From Geodermatophilus poikilotrophus (lineage in GTDB: Bacteria > Actinomycetota > Actinomycetes > Mycobacteriales > Geodermatophilaceae), in assembly GCF_900111455.1 (NCBI RefSeq), contig NZ_FOIE01000004.1:124001-188000 (forward strand): 64,000 bases of DNA, read 5' to 3'. The notes below the pieces were generated by a model. The model was not told where the DNA came from. It saw only the letters and a list, made by a program, of their open reading frames with translations, and made no database searches. The stretch's first letter is position 1; the number at the start of each line of letters is the position of its first letter. A program made the translations under genes and the position numbers. This document shows, piece after piece, positions 9,050 through 17,458 of this stretch.

Positions 9050-9898
9050 TCAGGGGGTCGGCTCGGCCCCGGCGGCGGGAGCGGAGTCGTCCTCCGCCGA
9101 GTCCTGCGAGGAACTCCGCTGCGACGAGCCCCCCGAGGAGTCCGACCGCTCGCTGCCGGTGGTCGGGTCGGCCGCCGGGCTCCGCGTCGGCGTCGCCGAC
9201 GAGGACCGCTCGCTGTCGGACCCCTCGTCCTCCGACGTCGACCCCTCGTCGGTGCCGGTGTCCGAGTCGGGAGCCGGGGCGCTGGTCCCGGTGGCCGGCG
9301 CGGTCGTCGTGGGGGACGACGGCGTCGAGTCGTCGTCGTCCTGCTGCTCGGAGGACGACGACGCGGTGGTGATCTCGCCGAGCGTCGTCGTCCTGGACGT
9401 CTCCGTGCCGCCGACGAGGGCGGACACCGGCTTCTGCCCGACCAGCTCGATCCCGGTCACGATGCCCATCGCCATCACGAACACGGCGGCGGCGTAGACG
9501 GCCACCCGCGTCCAACGCGGCCTGGACCGCCGGGCCGGGGCGCGGCGCGGGTCGAGGTGGGCGGGCAGCACCCGGGTCGCCGGAGCGGCCGGGGCGACCT
9601 CGGCCTCCTCGACCGCCGGCTGGCGTGCGGTGAGCTGGCCGCGCGCTCGCCGCAGCTTCTCGTTCGTCTTCTGCAGCGAGTTGCTGTACAGGGCGGCGCT
9701 GACGGTGCTGATCACGCTGGCCAGCGCGGCCCCGATCAGGGTGCCGGCGAGGCCGAAGAAGGAGGCCACCACGGCGGAAGACACTGCGGCGAGGGCGCCG
9801 GCAGCCACCTGGGTGGCGCTCAGCTGGGCGCCCTGGGGCTTCTCCTTGTCCTCGATCTGCTCGGTTCGGTCGGTGGTCTCGGGGCGTGGGGAGGTCAT
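9050..9898 (-). CDS. Membrane protein with long disordered Ser/Asp-rich tail
   Basis: This 282-residue protein is of unknown function. Residues 31-68 are a long Ala/Gly-rich hydrophobic region, followed by a basic stretch and a second hydrophobic segment at 131-151. After about residue 165 the chain is almost only Ser, Thr, Asp, Glu and Pro and should be disordered. The ATG at 9898 is chosen; codons upstream of it do not look like protein. No catalytic motif is visible. Confidence 0.75.
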   Translation of the reverse strand: MTSPRPETTDRTEQIEDKEKPQGAQLSATQVAAGALAAVSSAVVASFFGLAGTLIGAALASVISTVSAALYSNSLQKTNEKLRRARGQLTARQPAVEEAEVAPAAPATRVLPAHLDPRRAPARRSRPRWTRVAVYAAAVFVMAMGIVTGIELVGQKPVSALVGGTETSRTTTLGEITTASSSSEQQDDDDSTPSSPTTTAPATGTSAPAPDSDTGTDEGSTSEDEGSDSERSSSATPTRSPAADPTTGSERSDSSGGSSQRSSSQDSAEDDSAPAAGAEPTP

Positions 9899-10173
9899 GA
9901 GCTCCGACGGGGTCGTGGACGTGCGGGGGAGACGGCGGGTCGGGCAGCACTGCGCGACGGGCCGGTGCCACCAGGCTACGGGTCCTGTTGCTCCCCGTCC
10001 GGCCGCGCGCACGCTCAGCAAGCCGCTGGCCTGCGCGGATGCCGCTCCGAGGTCCGCTCCCGTGAATTCGCTCACGAGCCCTTCGACCCGCTCCGCGAGC
10101 GGCGCGGTGGGCCAGGACGAGTCGGCCGGAGCGCGCCCGGGCGGGCCGCCGGGTGCGCGGGCAGAGTGGCGGC

Positions 10174-11094
10174 ATGCGGATCTCGGTGGGGGACGTCCGT
10201 GCGCTGCGCTTCGACGACGGGACGCCGGTCACCGCGGCCTCGGCCGTCGCACCGCTCGGCGACGGCTGGCTGGTGGCCTCGGACGACTCGACGTCCGCCG
10301 CGTGGTGGCGGGCCGGCGGGACCACCGCGGTGCGCCTGCTGCCGTCCGTGGAGGGACACGACCGGTTCAGCGAGGCGGCGGGCACCAAGCGCCTCAAGCC
10401 CGACCTCGAGGTGGCCTGCCCGGCGGAGGTCGACGGGGAGCCGGCCGTCCTGCTCCTCGGCTCCGGGTCCACGGACCGGCGCACGTGCGGCGTGCTGGTG
10501 CGCCTGGACGACGGGCAGCCGGTCGTGCAGGCGGGGGAGCTCGCGCCGCTGCACGCCGCCGTCGTGCAGTGCCTCGGGCTCACCGCGGACCAGCTCAACC
10601 TCGAGGGCGCCGCACGGCGCGGTGACACGGTGCGGTGGTTCAACCGCGGCAACCTGGCCGCCGGCGTGCGCCCGGGCAGCGTGGACGTCCCGCTCGCCGG
10701 TCTGGTCGATGCCGTCCTCGGCCGGACGGACCCCGCGTCGGTACCGGTCGAGCAGCCGCGCGGCTACGACCTGGGCGAGGTCGCCGGCGTGGGGCTGGCG
10801 GTGACCGATGCGATCGCCCTGCCCGACGGTCGGCTGCTGCTCAGCGCCGCCGCCGAGGACACCCCCAACGCCGTCGACGACGGGCCCGTGGTCGCCGCCG
10901 CGCTGGTGCTGGTCGATGGCGACACCGTGCTGGACGCCGCCACGGTGCCGGAGGTGGACGGGCGCGTGCCGAAGGTCGAGGGGCTGGCCCTGCGCGCCGT
11001 CCAGGACGACGACGTGCGGCTGCTGGCCGTGGTGGACGACGACGACCCCACCCGGCCGTCCACCGCGCTGGAGCTGCACGTCGCGCTGGGCTGA
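10174..11094 (+). CDS. Uncharacterised protein, DUF6929-like
   Basis: This 306-residue soluble protein has repeated strand-turn patterns (LGDGWLVASDDS, VLLLGSGSTDRRTCGVL, VWF-type NRGN, ALPDGRLLLSAAAED, VPKVEGLAL) that suggest a beta-propeller-like fold. The GSGS and KVEGLAL signatures recall the DUF6929 family; I am not certain of the assignment. No catalytic residues are evident. The start is ATG at 10174. A tRNA-Leu gene on the other strand follows directly. Confidence 0.7.
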   Translation: MRISVGDVRALRFDDGTPVTAASAVAPLGDGWLVASDDSTSAAWWRAGGTTAVRLLPSVEGHDRFSEAAGTKRLKPDLEVACPAEVDGEPAVLLLGSGSTDRRTCGVLVRLDDGQPVVQAGELAPLHAAVVQCLGLTADQLNLEGAARRGDTVRWFNRGNLAAGVRPGSVDVPLAGLVDAVLGRTDPASVPVEQPRGYDLGEVAGVGLAVTDAIALPDGRLLLSAAAEDTPNAVDDGPVVAAALVLVDGDTVLDAATVPEVDGRVPKVEGLALRAVQDDDVRLLAVVDDDDPTRPSTALELHVALG

Positions 11095-11100
11095 CCCGAG

Positions 11101-11181
11101 TGCGGGAGGCGGGAGTCGAACCCGCACGCCCGGAGGCACCAGATCCTAAGTCTGGCGTGGCTGCCGTTACACCACTCCCGC
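11101..11181 (-). tRNA. tRNA-Leu (anticodon TAG)
   Basis: Read on the minus strand, the acceptor stem GCGGGAG pairs with CTCCCGC followed by discriminator A. The anticodon arm is CCAGA-CTTAGGA-TCTGG, giving anticodon TAG. A long variable arm (TGCCTCCGGGCGT) marks a class II tRNA, and the T arm is GCGGG-TTCGACT-CCCGC. The CCA end is not encoded. Confidence 0.95.
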
Positions 11182-11270
11182 GTGGACACAGGGTATGAGG
11201 AGCCGCCCGTGCGGGTGGCCCCAGTCCGACGGACGCGCCCTCTCCGGCGGTGTCTGGCAGGCTGTCGCCC

Positions 11271-11501
11271 GTGCCTCGCGACCCTCGACAGATCCAGCTG
11301 GAGATCGACGCCGCCCGGGAGTCGCTCGCGGCGACCCTGGACCAGCTGGTCTACCGGAGCAGCCCGCAGCGACTGAAGGCGCAGGGCCAGGCCGTCGTCC
11401 AGCAGTTCCTGCAGACGCCGGCCGGCATGGCCGCGGTCGGCGCGGTGGGCCTGCTCATGACCCTCGTCCTGGTCCAGAAGGTCCGGCACCGCAACGACTG
11501 A
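11271..11501 (+). CDS. DUF3618 family small membrane protein
   Basis: These 76 residues open with RDPRQIQLEIDAARESLAAT, the DUF3618 signature helix, and end with one transmembrane segment (MAAVGAVGLLMTLVLVQ) and a short basic tail. Proteins of this type are common in actinobacteria, often near phage-shock or general stress genes; the function is unknown. GTG at 11271 is preferred to the GTG seven codons earlier. The DUF427 gene starts 1 base after its stop. Confidence 0.85.
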   Translation: MPRDPRQIQLEIDAARESLAATLDQLVYRSSPQRLKAQGQAVVQQFLQTPAGMAAVGAVGLLMTLVLVQKVRHRND

Positions 11502-11502
11502 C

Positions 11503-12000
11503 GTGCGGCACCCGCGCCCCGACCCGGTCCGCCCGGGTCAGGAGTCGGTCTGGGACTACCCCCGCCCGCCCTCGGCCGAGGTGACCGGGCGGCGGGTCGT
11601 CGTCGAGCTCGGCGGCCGCGTCGTGGCCAGCACCGACCGCGCCGTCCGCGTCTGCGAGACCAGCCACCCGCCGGTCTACTACGTGCCGCGCGAGGACGTC
11701 GCCGAGGGTGTCCTGCAACGCGCGTCGGGCAGCTCGTGGTGCGAGTGGAAGGGCGCGGCCACCTACTGGGACGCCGTCGTCGAGGGGCGGCGCTTCCCCT
11801 CCGTGGGCTGGTCCTACGAGGACCCGGTGGAGCGCTACGCGTCCCTGCGCGGCGCGGTCGCCTTCTACCCGAGCCGGGTGGACCGTGCGCTCGTCGACGG
11901 CGAGACCGTGCGGGCGCAGGCCGGGGACTTCTACGGCGGCTGGATCACCGACGAGGTGGTCGGCCCGTTCAAGGGCGAGCCGGGCACCCGGGGCTGGTGA
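11503..12000 (+). CDS. DUF427 domain protein
   Basis: This 165-residue protein has the DUF427 core: VWDYPRPP, RVCETSHPPVYYVPREDV, WCEWKGAATYWD and a final EDPVERYASLRGAVAFYP. The family folds as a small beta barrel and has no established activity. It starts at GTG immediately after the DUF3618 gene, so the two probably share a transcript. Its stop is 3 bases from the convergent TetR gene. Confidence 0.88.
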   Translation: MRHPRPDPVRPGQESVWDYPRPPSAEVTGRRVVVELGGRVVASTDRAVRVCETSHPPVYYVPREDVAEGVLQRASGSSWCEWKGAATYWDAVVEGRRFPSVGWSYEDPVERYASLRGAVAFYPSRVDRALVDGETVRAQAGDFYGGWITDEVVGPFKGEPGTRGW

Positions 12001-12003
12001 ACC

Positions 12004-12630
12004 TCAGGCGGTCGGCCCGCAGGTCGCCCGCAGCAGTGGCAGCGCGACGTCGGCCAGCACCTCGTCGGCGTAGTCCCGGGTGACGGGGTGGCCGGTGATC
12101 AGCCAGCGCTGGACCAGCGGAGCCATGAGGGCCTCGGCGGTCACGGTGCCGGCCAGGCCCGGGCGCAGCTCCCCGCGGGCCTCGGCGCGGGCGAAGACCT
12201 GCTCGAACGCGCGGCACCACACCCCGACCGGGCCGTCGCCGAAGGCCTCGCCCAGCACGGGATGGTGCGGGACCGTGGACAGCAGCGCCTGCGTCGCTGC
12301 ACCGATGGGCCCGTTGATCACGTCGACGATGGCGTGGAGCAACGCCCGGAGGTCGGTCTCGAGCGACCCGGTGTCTGCCGGGGTGACCGTGGTGCCGTTC
12401 AGCTCGGTGATGGTGTCGGCCACGAGGTCCTGCTTGGTGCGCCAGCGGCGGTAGATGGTCGCCTTCCCGACGCCGGCCTCGGCCGCCACCGCGTCCATGG
12501 TCAGCGCGCCGTACCCGACGTCGGCCAGGAGCCGCATGATGGCCGCCCGGATCACGCCGTCCCGGCTCGGGTCCCGGGGGCGCCCGCCGCGCGACGTCCG
12601 CACCGATGGGGACTCCTGCACAACGATCAT
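12004..12630 (-). CDS. TetR/AcrR family transcriptional regulator
   Basis: The 208 residues include an N-terminal HTH (about 24-70: a first helix VIRAAIMRLLADVGYGALT, then VAAEAGVGKATIYRRWRTKQDL). A helical ligand-binding domain of the kind seen in TetR_C_33-like proteins follows. No obvious target gene lies beside it, so it may control its own promoter or a distant gene. The EAL-protein gene begins 137 bases away in the opposite direction. Confidence 0.92.
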   Translation of the reverse strand: MIVVQESPSVRTSRGGRPRDPSRDGVIRAAIMRLLADVGYGALTMDAVAAEAGVGKATIYRRWRTKQDLVADTITELNGTTVTPADTGSLETDLRALLHAIVDVINGPIGAATQALLSTVPHHPVLGEAFGDGPVGVWCRAFEQVFARAEARGELRPGLAGTVTAEALMAPLVQRWLITGHPVTRDYADEVLADVALPLLRATCGPTA

Positions 12631-12766
12631 GGCCCGACCTTAGACACTCAAGTGAGCGACCACGACGGGTTCGGGGCCGGATGTCGCCGCATTTAGTGCC
12701 TCTGCACTACGATCCGCGACCGCGCGCCTGTCCGGTCCGGTTGCGCGCCTCGGTCATCCTCGTGCA

Positions 12767-13852
12767 GTGGTGAGCACCGACGGACGACTCCGGCGCCGGG
12801 AGTACTGGCACCTCCCCGCGCGTGCCACCCGCGTCCTCCTGGCGACCTCCGACGCGCACCTGCTCTCCGAGGTCGCCCGCACGGCGCGGGCAACGGGGCT
12901 GACGGTCTCCACCGCGCCGGACCTGCTCGACGTCGACGACGAGGACGGCGGCCGCGGCGTCGACCGGCTGTTCCGCCGGCTCGCCCGCGAGCTGACGACG
13001 GCCGAGGCCGAGGACCTCCGGGTGGCCACCGACCCGCCGGAGGGGGGACCGGCCCTGACCGCGCGGCTGCTCACCGCGCCCACGCTGGCCGTGGAGCTGG
13101 CTCGCCGCGGGGTCACCGCGGAGATCGGCCTGCTGGCCGAGGCCGAGCTGTGGTCGGTGTACCAGCCGATCGTCCGGCTCGACGACCGCTCCGTCGTCGC
13201 GCAGGAGGCGCTGCTGCGCGGGACGGTCGACGGCCGCGAGGTGGGCGGCGAGGACCTCTTCTTCGTCGCCGAGTCGGCCGGCTGGCTGCCGCGGCTGGAC
13301 CGCATCGGCCGCGAGTCGGCGATCACGGGCGCGGCCCCCTGGCTCGGCGATGCCGACCTGTTCGTCAACTCCGACCCGGCGTCGGTGCACCGGCCGGAGG
13401 TGAGCCTGGCCGGCACCCGGCAGGCGCTGCAGGACGCCGGCATCGAGCCGTCCCGGCTGGTCGTCGAGGTGGGCGAGGTGTCCGCCGTCAAGGACCGCGG
13501 GCACCTGCTCTCGGTGCTCGAGCACCACCGCTCGCTCGGCTGGCGGGTGGCGCTGGACGACGTCGCGGCAGGCTGGTCGAGCCGCTCGCTGATGGCCACC
13601 GTCCGCCCGGACGTCGTCAAGCTGGGCCGGGCGCTGGTGCAGGCGCTGCCCGACGAGGGCGCACGCACCATGGTCCGCTCGGTCGTCGAGCTCGCGCACA
13701 CCCTGGGCGCCCAGGTGGTGGCCGAGGGCGTGGAGACCGAACGGACCGCCGACGAGGTGACCCGGCTCGGCGCCGACCTGGGTCAGGGCTGGCTGTTCGG
13801 CCGCCCCGCCCCGCCGCCGGTCGCGCGGGTCAGTGCAGGCCCCAGCCGGTGA
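12767..13852 (+). CDS. EAL-domain protein (cyclic-di-GMP phosphodiesterase-like, altered loop 6)
   Basis: The 361 residues have an N-terminal region that may be a divergent receiver-like fold (to about 115) and then an EAL domain. Metal and catalytic positions are mostly kept: Glu147 of EALLR, Asn201, Glu234, Asp264-Asp265, Lys285, Glu320 of EGVET and a late Gln in GQGW. Loop 6, usually DDFGTG, reads DDVAAG, and the Asp of the usual KxD is Gly287. Activity may therefore be weak, or the domain may only bind cyclic-di-GMP. No GGDEF partner is adjacent. The end overlaps the convergent phosphatase gene by 23 bases. Confidence 0.88.
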   Translation: MVSTDGRLRRREYWHLPARATRVLLATSDAHLLSEVARTARATGLTVSTAPDLLDVDDEDGGRGVDRLFRRLARELTTAEAEDLRVATDPPEGGPALTARLLTAPTLAVELARRGVTAEIGLLAEAELWSVYQPIVRLDDRSVVAQEALLRGTVDGREVGGEDLFFVAESAGWLPRLDRIGRESAITGAAPWLGDADLFVNSDPASVHRPEVSLAGTRQALQDAGIEPSRLVVEVGEVSAVKDRGHLLSVLEHHRSLGWRVALDDVAAGWSSRSLMATVRPDVVKLGRALVQALPDEGARTMVRSVVELAHTLGAQVVAEGVETERTADEVTRLGADLGQGWLFGRPAPPPVARVSAGPSR

Positions 13853-14411
13853 GCGCCGGCCGGGCGTGCTCGTGCCCGAGGACGCCGTAGGAGCCGGCCG
13901 GTAGCGCGAACAGGGCCCCGGCCGTGGGCTCGAGCCGCAGCCAGCGGGCGGTGAGGACGCGCAGCACGTGCCCGTGGGCGACCAGCACCACGTCGCCGTC
14001 CTCCAGCAGCGGCCGGGCGCGGTCGAGCACCCGGTCCACCCGCGCGCCGACGTCCTGCAGGGTCTCGCCCGGTGTCGCCCCGGGGATGGTGCCGTCGACC
14101 CACACCGACCAGGTCCGGCCCATCTCCTCGCTGATCTCCGCCGTCGTCCGCCCCTCGTAGCCGCCGTAGTCGATCTCCACGAGGTCCTCGTCGGTGGCGG
14201 TCGGGGTGAGCCCGGCCAGCTCGGCGGTCCGCCGCGCCCGCAGCCGGGGGCTCACCCACACGGCCGCGAAGCTGCGGTCCCCGAACTCACCGCGCAGCCG
14301 GCGGGCCTGCTCCTCGCCCTCGGGCAGCAGCGGCAGGTCGGTGACGCTGGTGTGCTGGCCGCTGAGGCTCCACTCGGTCTGCCCGTGCCGCAGCACCACG
14401 ATCTCGCCCAT
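13830..14411 (-). CDS. Histidine phosphatase family protein (phosphoglycerate-mutase-like)
   Basis: These 193 residues have the catalytic RHGQTEW at 8-14 and a second-histidine segment (VVLVAHGHVLRVL) in the C-terminal half. The arginines of the SPRLRARRTAEL helix and EIDYGGYEG complete the site. Such enzymes dephosphorylate small sugar phosphates; the substrate is unknown. The start is ATG and the C-terminal codons overlap the EAL gene tail-to-tail. Confidence 0.9.
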   Translation of the reverse strand: MGEIVVLRHGQTEWSLSGQHTSVTDLPLLPEGEEQARRLRGEFGDRSFAAVWVSPRLRARRTAELAGLTPTATDEDLVEIDYGGYEGRTTAEISEEMGRTWSVWVDGTIPGATPGETLQDVGARVDRVLDRARPLLEDGDVVLVAHGHVLRVLTARWLRLEPTAGALFALPAGSYGVLGHEHARPALTGWGLH

Positions 14412-14530
14412 GGGGCCCTCCTAGCTGTGTGTCGGCGGTCACATCCTGGAAGAGCAACGCCCGGTGCGGGTGCTGCCGCGCACGACGGATCCCGTGGCAC
14501 CCGGCCGCGGGCAGACCCTGCGGAGGCAGC

Positions 14531-15385
14531 ATGACCACGGTCGCGCCCGGTGACACCTTCTCGATCGGCGGGGACCTGCCCGTCCACCGCCTCGGCTACG
14601 GCGCCATGCAGCTGCCCGGCCCCGGCGTGTGGGGCGAGCCGGCCGACCCGGAGAACGCCCGCCGCGTCGTCCGTGCCGCGGTCGAGCAGGGCGTCGACTT
14701 CATCGACACCGCCGACTCCTACGGCCCGGTGGTCAGCGAGCGGATCATCGCCGAGGCGCTGCACCCCTACCCGGAGGGCCTGGTCATCGCGACCAAGGCC
14801 GGCCTGACCCGGCAGGGTCCGGGCATCTGGACGCCGGTCGGCCGCCCGGCCTACCTCAAGCAGCAGGTGGAGCTGTCGCTGCGCACCCTGCGGTTGGAGC
14901 GCATCGACCTCATCCAGCTGCACCGCATCGACGCCGACGTGCCGCTGGCCGACCAGCTCGGGGCCTTCAGGGAGCTGCAGGAGGAGGGCAAGGTCCGCCA
15001 CATCGGCGTCTCGGAGGTCTCGGTGGCCGAGCTCGAGGAGGCCCGCTCGATCGTCGACGTCGTCAGCGTCCAGAACCTCTACAACCTGACCAACCGCCAG
15101 TCGCAGGACGTCCTCGACCACGCCACCGAGCACGGCATCGGCTTCATCCCGTGGTTCCCGATCGCGACCGGTGACCTGGCCGCGTCGGACAGCCCGGTCG
15201 CCGACATCGCCCGCGAGCTGGACGCCACGCCGTCCCAGGTGGCGCTGGCCTGGCTGCTGCACACGTCGCCGGTCGTCCTGCCGATCCCGGGCACCAAGTC
15301 CGTCGAGCACCTGGCGGAGAACCTGGGTGCGGCGCAGGTGCGCCTCTCTGACGAGGACATGGCCCGGCTGGACGCACTCGCCTGA
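14531..15385 (+). CDS. Aldo/keto reductase
   Basis: This 284-residue NADPH-dependent oxidoreductase has the full AKR tetrad: Asp59 and Tyr64 in DTADSYG, Lys89 in ATKAG and His131 in LIQLHRID. The C-terminal cofactor loop reads PIPGTKSVEHL. It most resembles the YajO/PdxI-like single-domain reductases. The ATG at 14531 follows GGAGGC and is preferred to a start 34 codons earlier that would add a Cys/Arg-rich extension. Confidence 0.93.
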   Translation: MTTVAPGDTFSIGGDLPVHRLGYGAMQLPGPGVWGEPADPENARRVVRAAVEQGVDFIDTADSYGPVVSERIIAEALHPYPEGLVIATKAGLTRQGPGIWTPVGRPAYLKQQVELSLRTLRLERIDLIQLHRIDADVPLADQLGAFRELQEEGKVRHIGVSEVSVAELEEARSIVDVVSVQNLYNLTNRQSQDVLDHATEHGIGFIPWFPIATGDLAASDSPVADIARELDATPSQVALAWLLHTSPVVLPIPGTKSVEHLAENLGAAQVRLSDEDMARLDALA

Positions 15386-15541
15386 GCAGGCGAACCCCGT
15401 TCGAGGGCCCCGGCCCCCTGCAGGATTCCCGCCGGCCCCGTCCAGAGGCTCGCCACGAGCCAAGTGGCCCCGCTCAGAGGCTCCCCCCGAGCTCGCGAGG
15501 GGTGAGGAGAGCGGGGTCCTTCTCGAGGAGGACGGGGTCCT

Positions 15542-16048
15542 TCAGCGCCAGCGGCGCAGCGACCCGGGCCGCAGCCGGCGTCGACCCGGCCGCTCCTCGG
15601 CGCGCCGGCCGGGCCGCACCTGGTACGGCAGGGCCGCGCGCCGCGCCGGCGACGGGCCACGGGGCGGGGGCAGCGGGACGGTGGGACGGGGGTCCGCGGT
15701 GTCCACGGGGCCGTCGAGCTCCAGCCGCTCCCCGAGCCCGGTCGAGCGGACGAGGCGGCGGGTCGCCGCGGGGGCGCCCACGATGCGGCAGCGACGGCCG
15801 GCCGGGACCAGCGTGTCGCTGAACTCGGCCAGCACCTGCAGGCCCGAGCAGTCGCGGAAGCAGGCACCGGCGACGTCCACGACCACCGCTCCGCGCCCGC
15901 CGACCGCGGCCTCCAGGAGGGTCCTGGTGAGCCGGTCAGCGGCCACCACGTCGACGTCGCCGGACAGCCGGACGACGACCTGGTCGGGAGCGTGGACGAC
16001 GGTGGTCTGCAGGTGCGGCACGGGTACCTCGGCAGGGGTGTGCTGCAC
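15542..16048 (-). CDS. STAS-domain protein (anti-sigma-factor-antagonist-like)
   Basis: About 168 residues. A STAS domain (roughly 15-115) contains VVVDVAGACFRDCSGLQVLAE; the Ser in DCSGL occupies the site phosphorylated in SpoIIAA-like antagonists. A 50-residue basic, Pro-rich tail follows. It starts at GTG 16048 or, nine codons later, at GTG 16021. No anti-sigma kinase gene is adjacent. The SpoIIE-type phosphatase on the phytochrome at 28789-31101 is a conceivable partner, but this is speculation. Confidence 0.72.
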   Translation of the reverse strand: MQHTPAEVPVPHLQTTVVHAPDQVVVRLSGDVDVVAADRLTRTLLEAAVGGRGAVVVDVAGACFRDCSGLQVLAEFSDTLVPAGRRCRIVGAPAATRRLVRSTGLGERLELDGPVDTADPRPTVPLPPPRGPSPARRAALPYQVRPGRRAEERPGRRRLRPGSLRRWR

Positions 16049-16189
16049 CGCCAGCGGTTTCGGGCGGCGTCCCGACGCTAGCGCCGCAACGCCGGTGACG
16101 ACAAACGGTGCTCGCGCGGTTGCGCAGCGCGGTGTGCGCCTCCGGAACCCGCCGCGGCGGCCGGCCGGGACGCGCGGCACCATGTCGGC

Positions 16190-17344
16190 GTGGACGCCGA
16201 GGACTTCCGCCAGGTCAGGGACGCCGTCCGGCAGCTGGTGCGGGAGGTGGTCGTCCCGCTCGAAGAACGCATCGAGGACGAGGACCGCATCCCCGACGAG
16301 TTGCGCGGACGGGCCGCCGAGATGGGCCTGTTCGGCTACGCGCTGCCCGAGGAGCACGGCGGCCTCGGCGTCACCATGGCCGAGGACGTCGAGCTGGCCT
16401 TCGAGTTCGGCTACACCACCCCGGCGTTCCGCTCGCTGTTCGGCACCAACAACGGCATCGCCGGCCAGGTGATCGCGAAGTTCGGCAGCGACGAGCAGAA
16501 GGAGGCGTACCTGCCGCGGCTGGCGTCCGGCGAGCTGATCGGCTCCTTCGCGCTGACCGAGGCCGAGGCGGGCTCGGACCCGGCGGGGCTGCGCACCACC
16601 GCCCGGCGGGACGGCGACGGCTGGGTGCTCAACGGGGCCAAGCGCTACATCACCAACGCGCCGATCGCCGACCTGTTCGTCGTCTTCGCCCGCAGCGACC
16701 CGGCCGAGAAGGGCGGGCGCGGGATCTCCAGCTTCGTCGTCGACGCGAAGGCGCCCGGGGTCACCGTGGGTCCGCGTGACAAGAAGATGGGCCAGGCCGG
16801 CGCCTGGACCGCCGAGGTGTTCCTCGACGACGCCCGCGTGACCGCCGGCGCGCTCATCGGCGAGGAGGGCCGCGGCTACGCCAAGGCGTTGACCGTGCTC
16901 TCCCGCGGCCGGCTGCACATCGCCGCGCTCTGCGTCGGGATGGCGCAGCGGGTGCTGGACGAGTCGGTGGCCTACGCCGCGACCGCGAAGCAGGGCGGCG
17001 CCCCGGTGGGGCGGTTCCAGCTGGTGCAGGCGCAGATCGCCGACACGCACGCCGAGTTGCTGGCCGGCCGGGCGATGGTCCGCGACGTCGCCGCCCGCTA
17101 CGACACCGGCGAGGACACCTCGATCGGCCCGTCCTCGGCCAAGCTCTTCTGCACCGAGATGGTCGGCCGGGCCGTCGACCGCGCGGTGCAGGTGCACGGC
17201 GGCCTGGGTTACCTGCGGACGACGCCGGTCGAGCGCTTCTACCGCGACGCCCGGCTCTACCGGCTCTACGAGGGCACCAGCGAGGTGCAGCGGGTGATCA
17301 TCGGCGGCGGCCTGCTGCGGGACGCCGGCATGCCGCGAGGCTGA
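16190..17344 (+). CDS. Acyl-CoA dehydrogenase
   Basis: This 384-residue FAD enzyme oxidises acyl-CoA thioesters. Signatures are the FALTEAEAGSDPAGLRTTA flavin-binding segment, WVLNGAKRYITNAPIA, and a C-terminal QVHGGLGYLRTTPVERFYRDAR. The catalytic base is the Glu of LYEGTSEVQ near residue 363. Length and domain order are normal for the family. It starts at GTG and is transcribed away from the STAS gene. Substrate chain length cannot be told from sequence. Confidence 0.95.
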   Translation: MDAEDFRQVRDAVRQLVREVVVPLEERIEDEDRIPDELRGRAAEMGLFGYALPEEHGGLGVTMAEDVELAFEFGYTTPAFRSLFGTNNGIAGQVIAKFGSDEQKEAYLPRLASGELIGSFALTEAEAGSDPAGLRTTARRDGDGWVLNGAKRYITNAPIADLFVVFARSDPAEKGGRGISSFVVDAKAPGVTVGPRDKKMGQAGAWTAEVFLDDARVTAGALIGEEGRGYAKALTVLSRGRLHIAALCVGMAQRVLDESVAYAATAKQGGAPVGRFQLVQAQIADTHAELLAGRAMVRDVAARYDTGEDTSIGPSSAKLFCTEMVGRAVDRAVQVHGGLGYLRTTPVERFYRDARLYRLYEGTSEVQRVIIGGGLLRDAGMPRG

Positions 17345-17458
17345 GGGAGGACCCCCTGCCCCGGGGGCGGGCCGACCTCCACCGACCGTGCGCCACCGGC
17401 GTCCGGCCCCCTCGGCGTCCCGCCGCCGCGGCACGCCGAGAGGACCGTCGGCACGGCC

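Noticed and set aside
15542..17434. Reading the STAS gene as a 630-residue protein
   Set aside because: The upstream two thirds are antisense to the acyl-CoA dehydrogenase and unlike protein; only the last 170 codons show STAS sequence.
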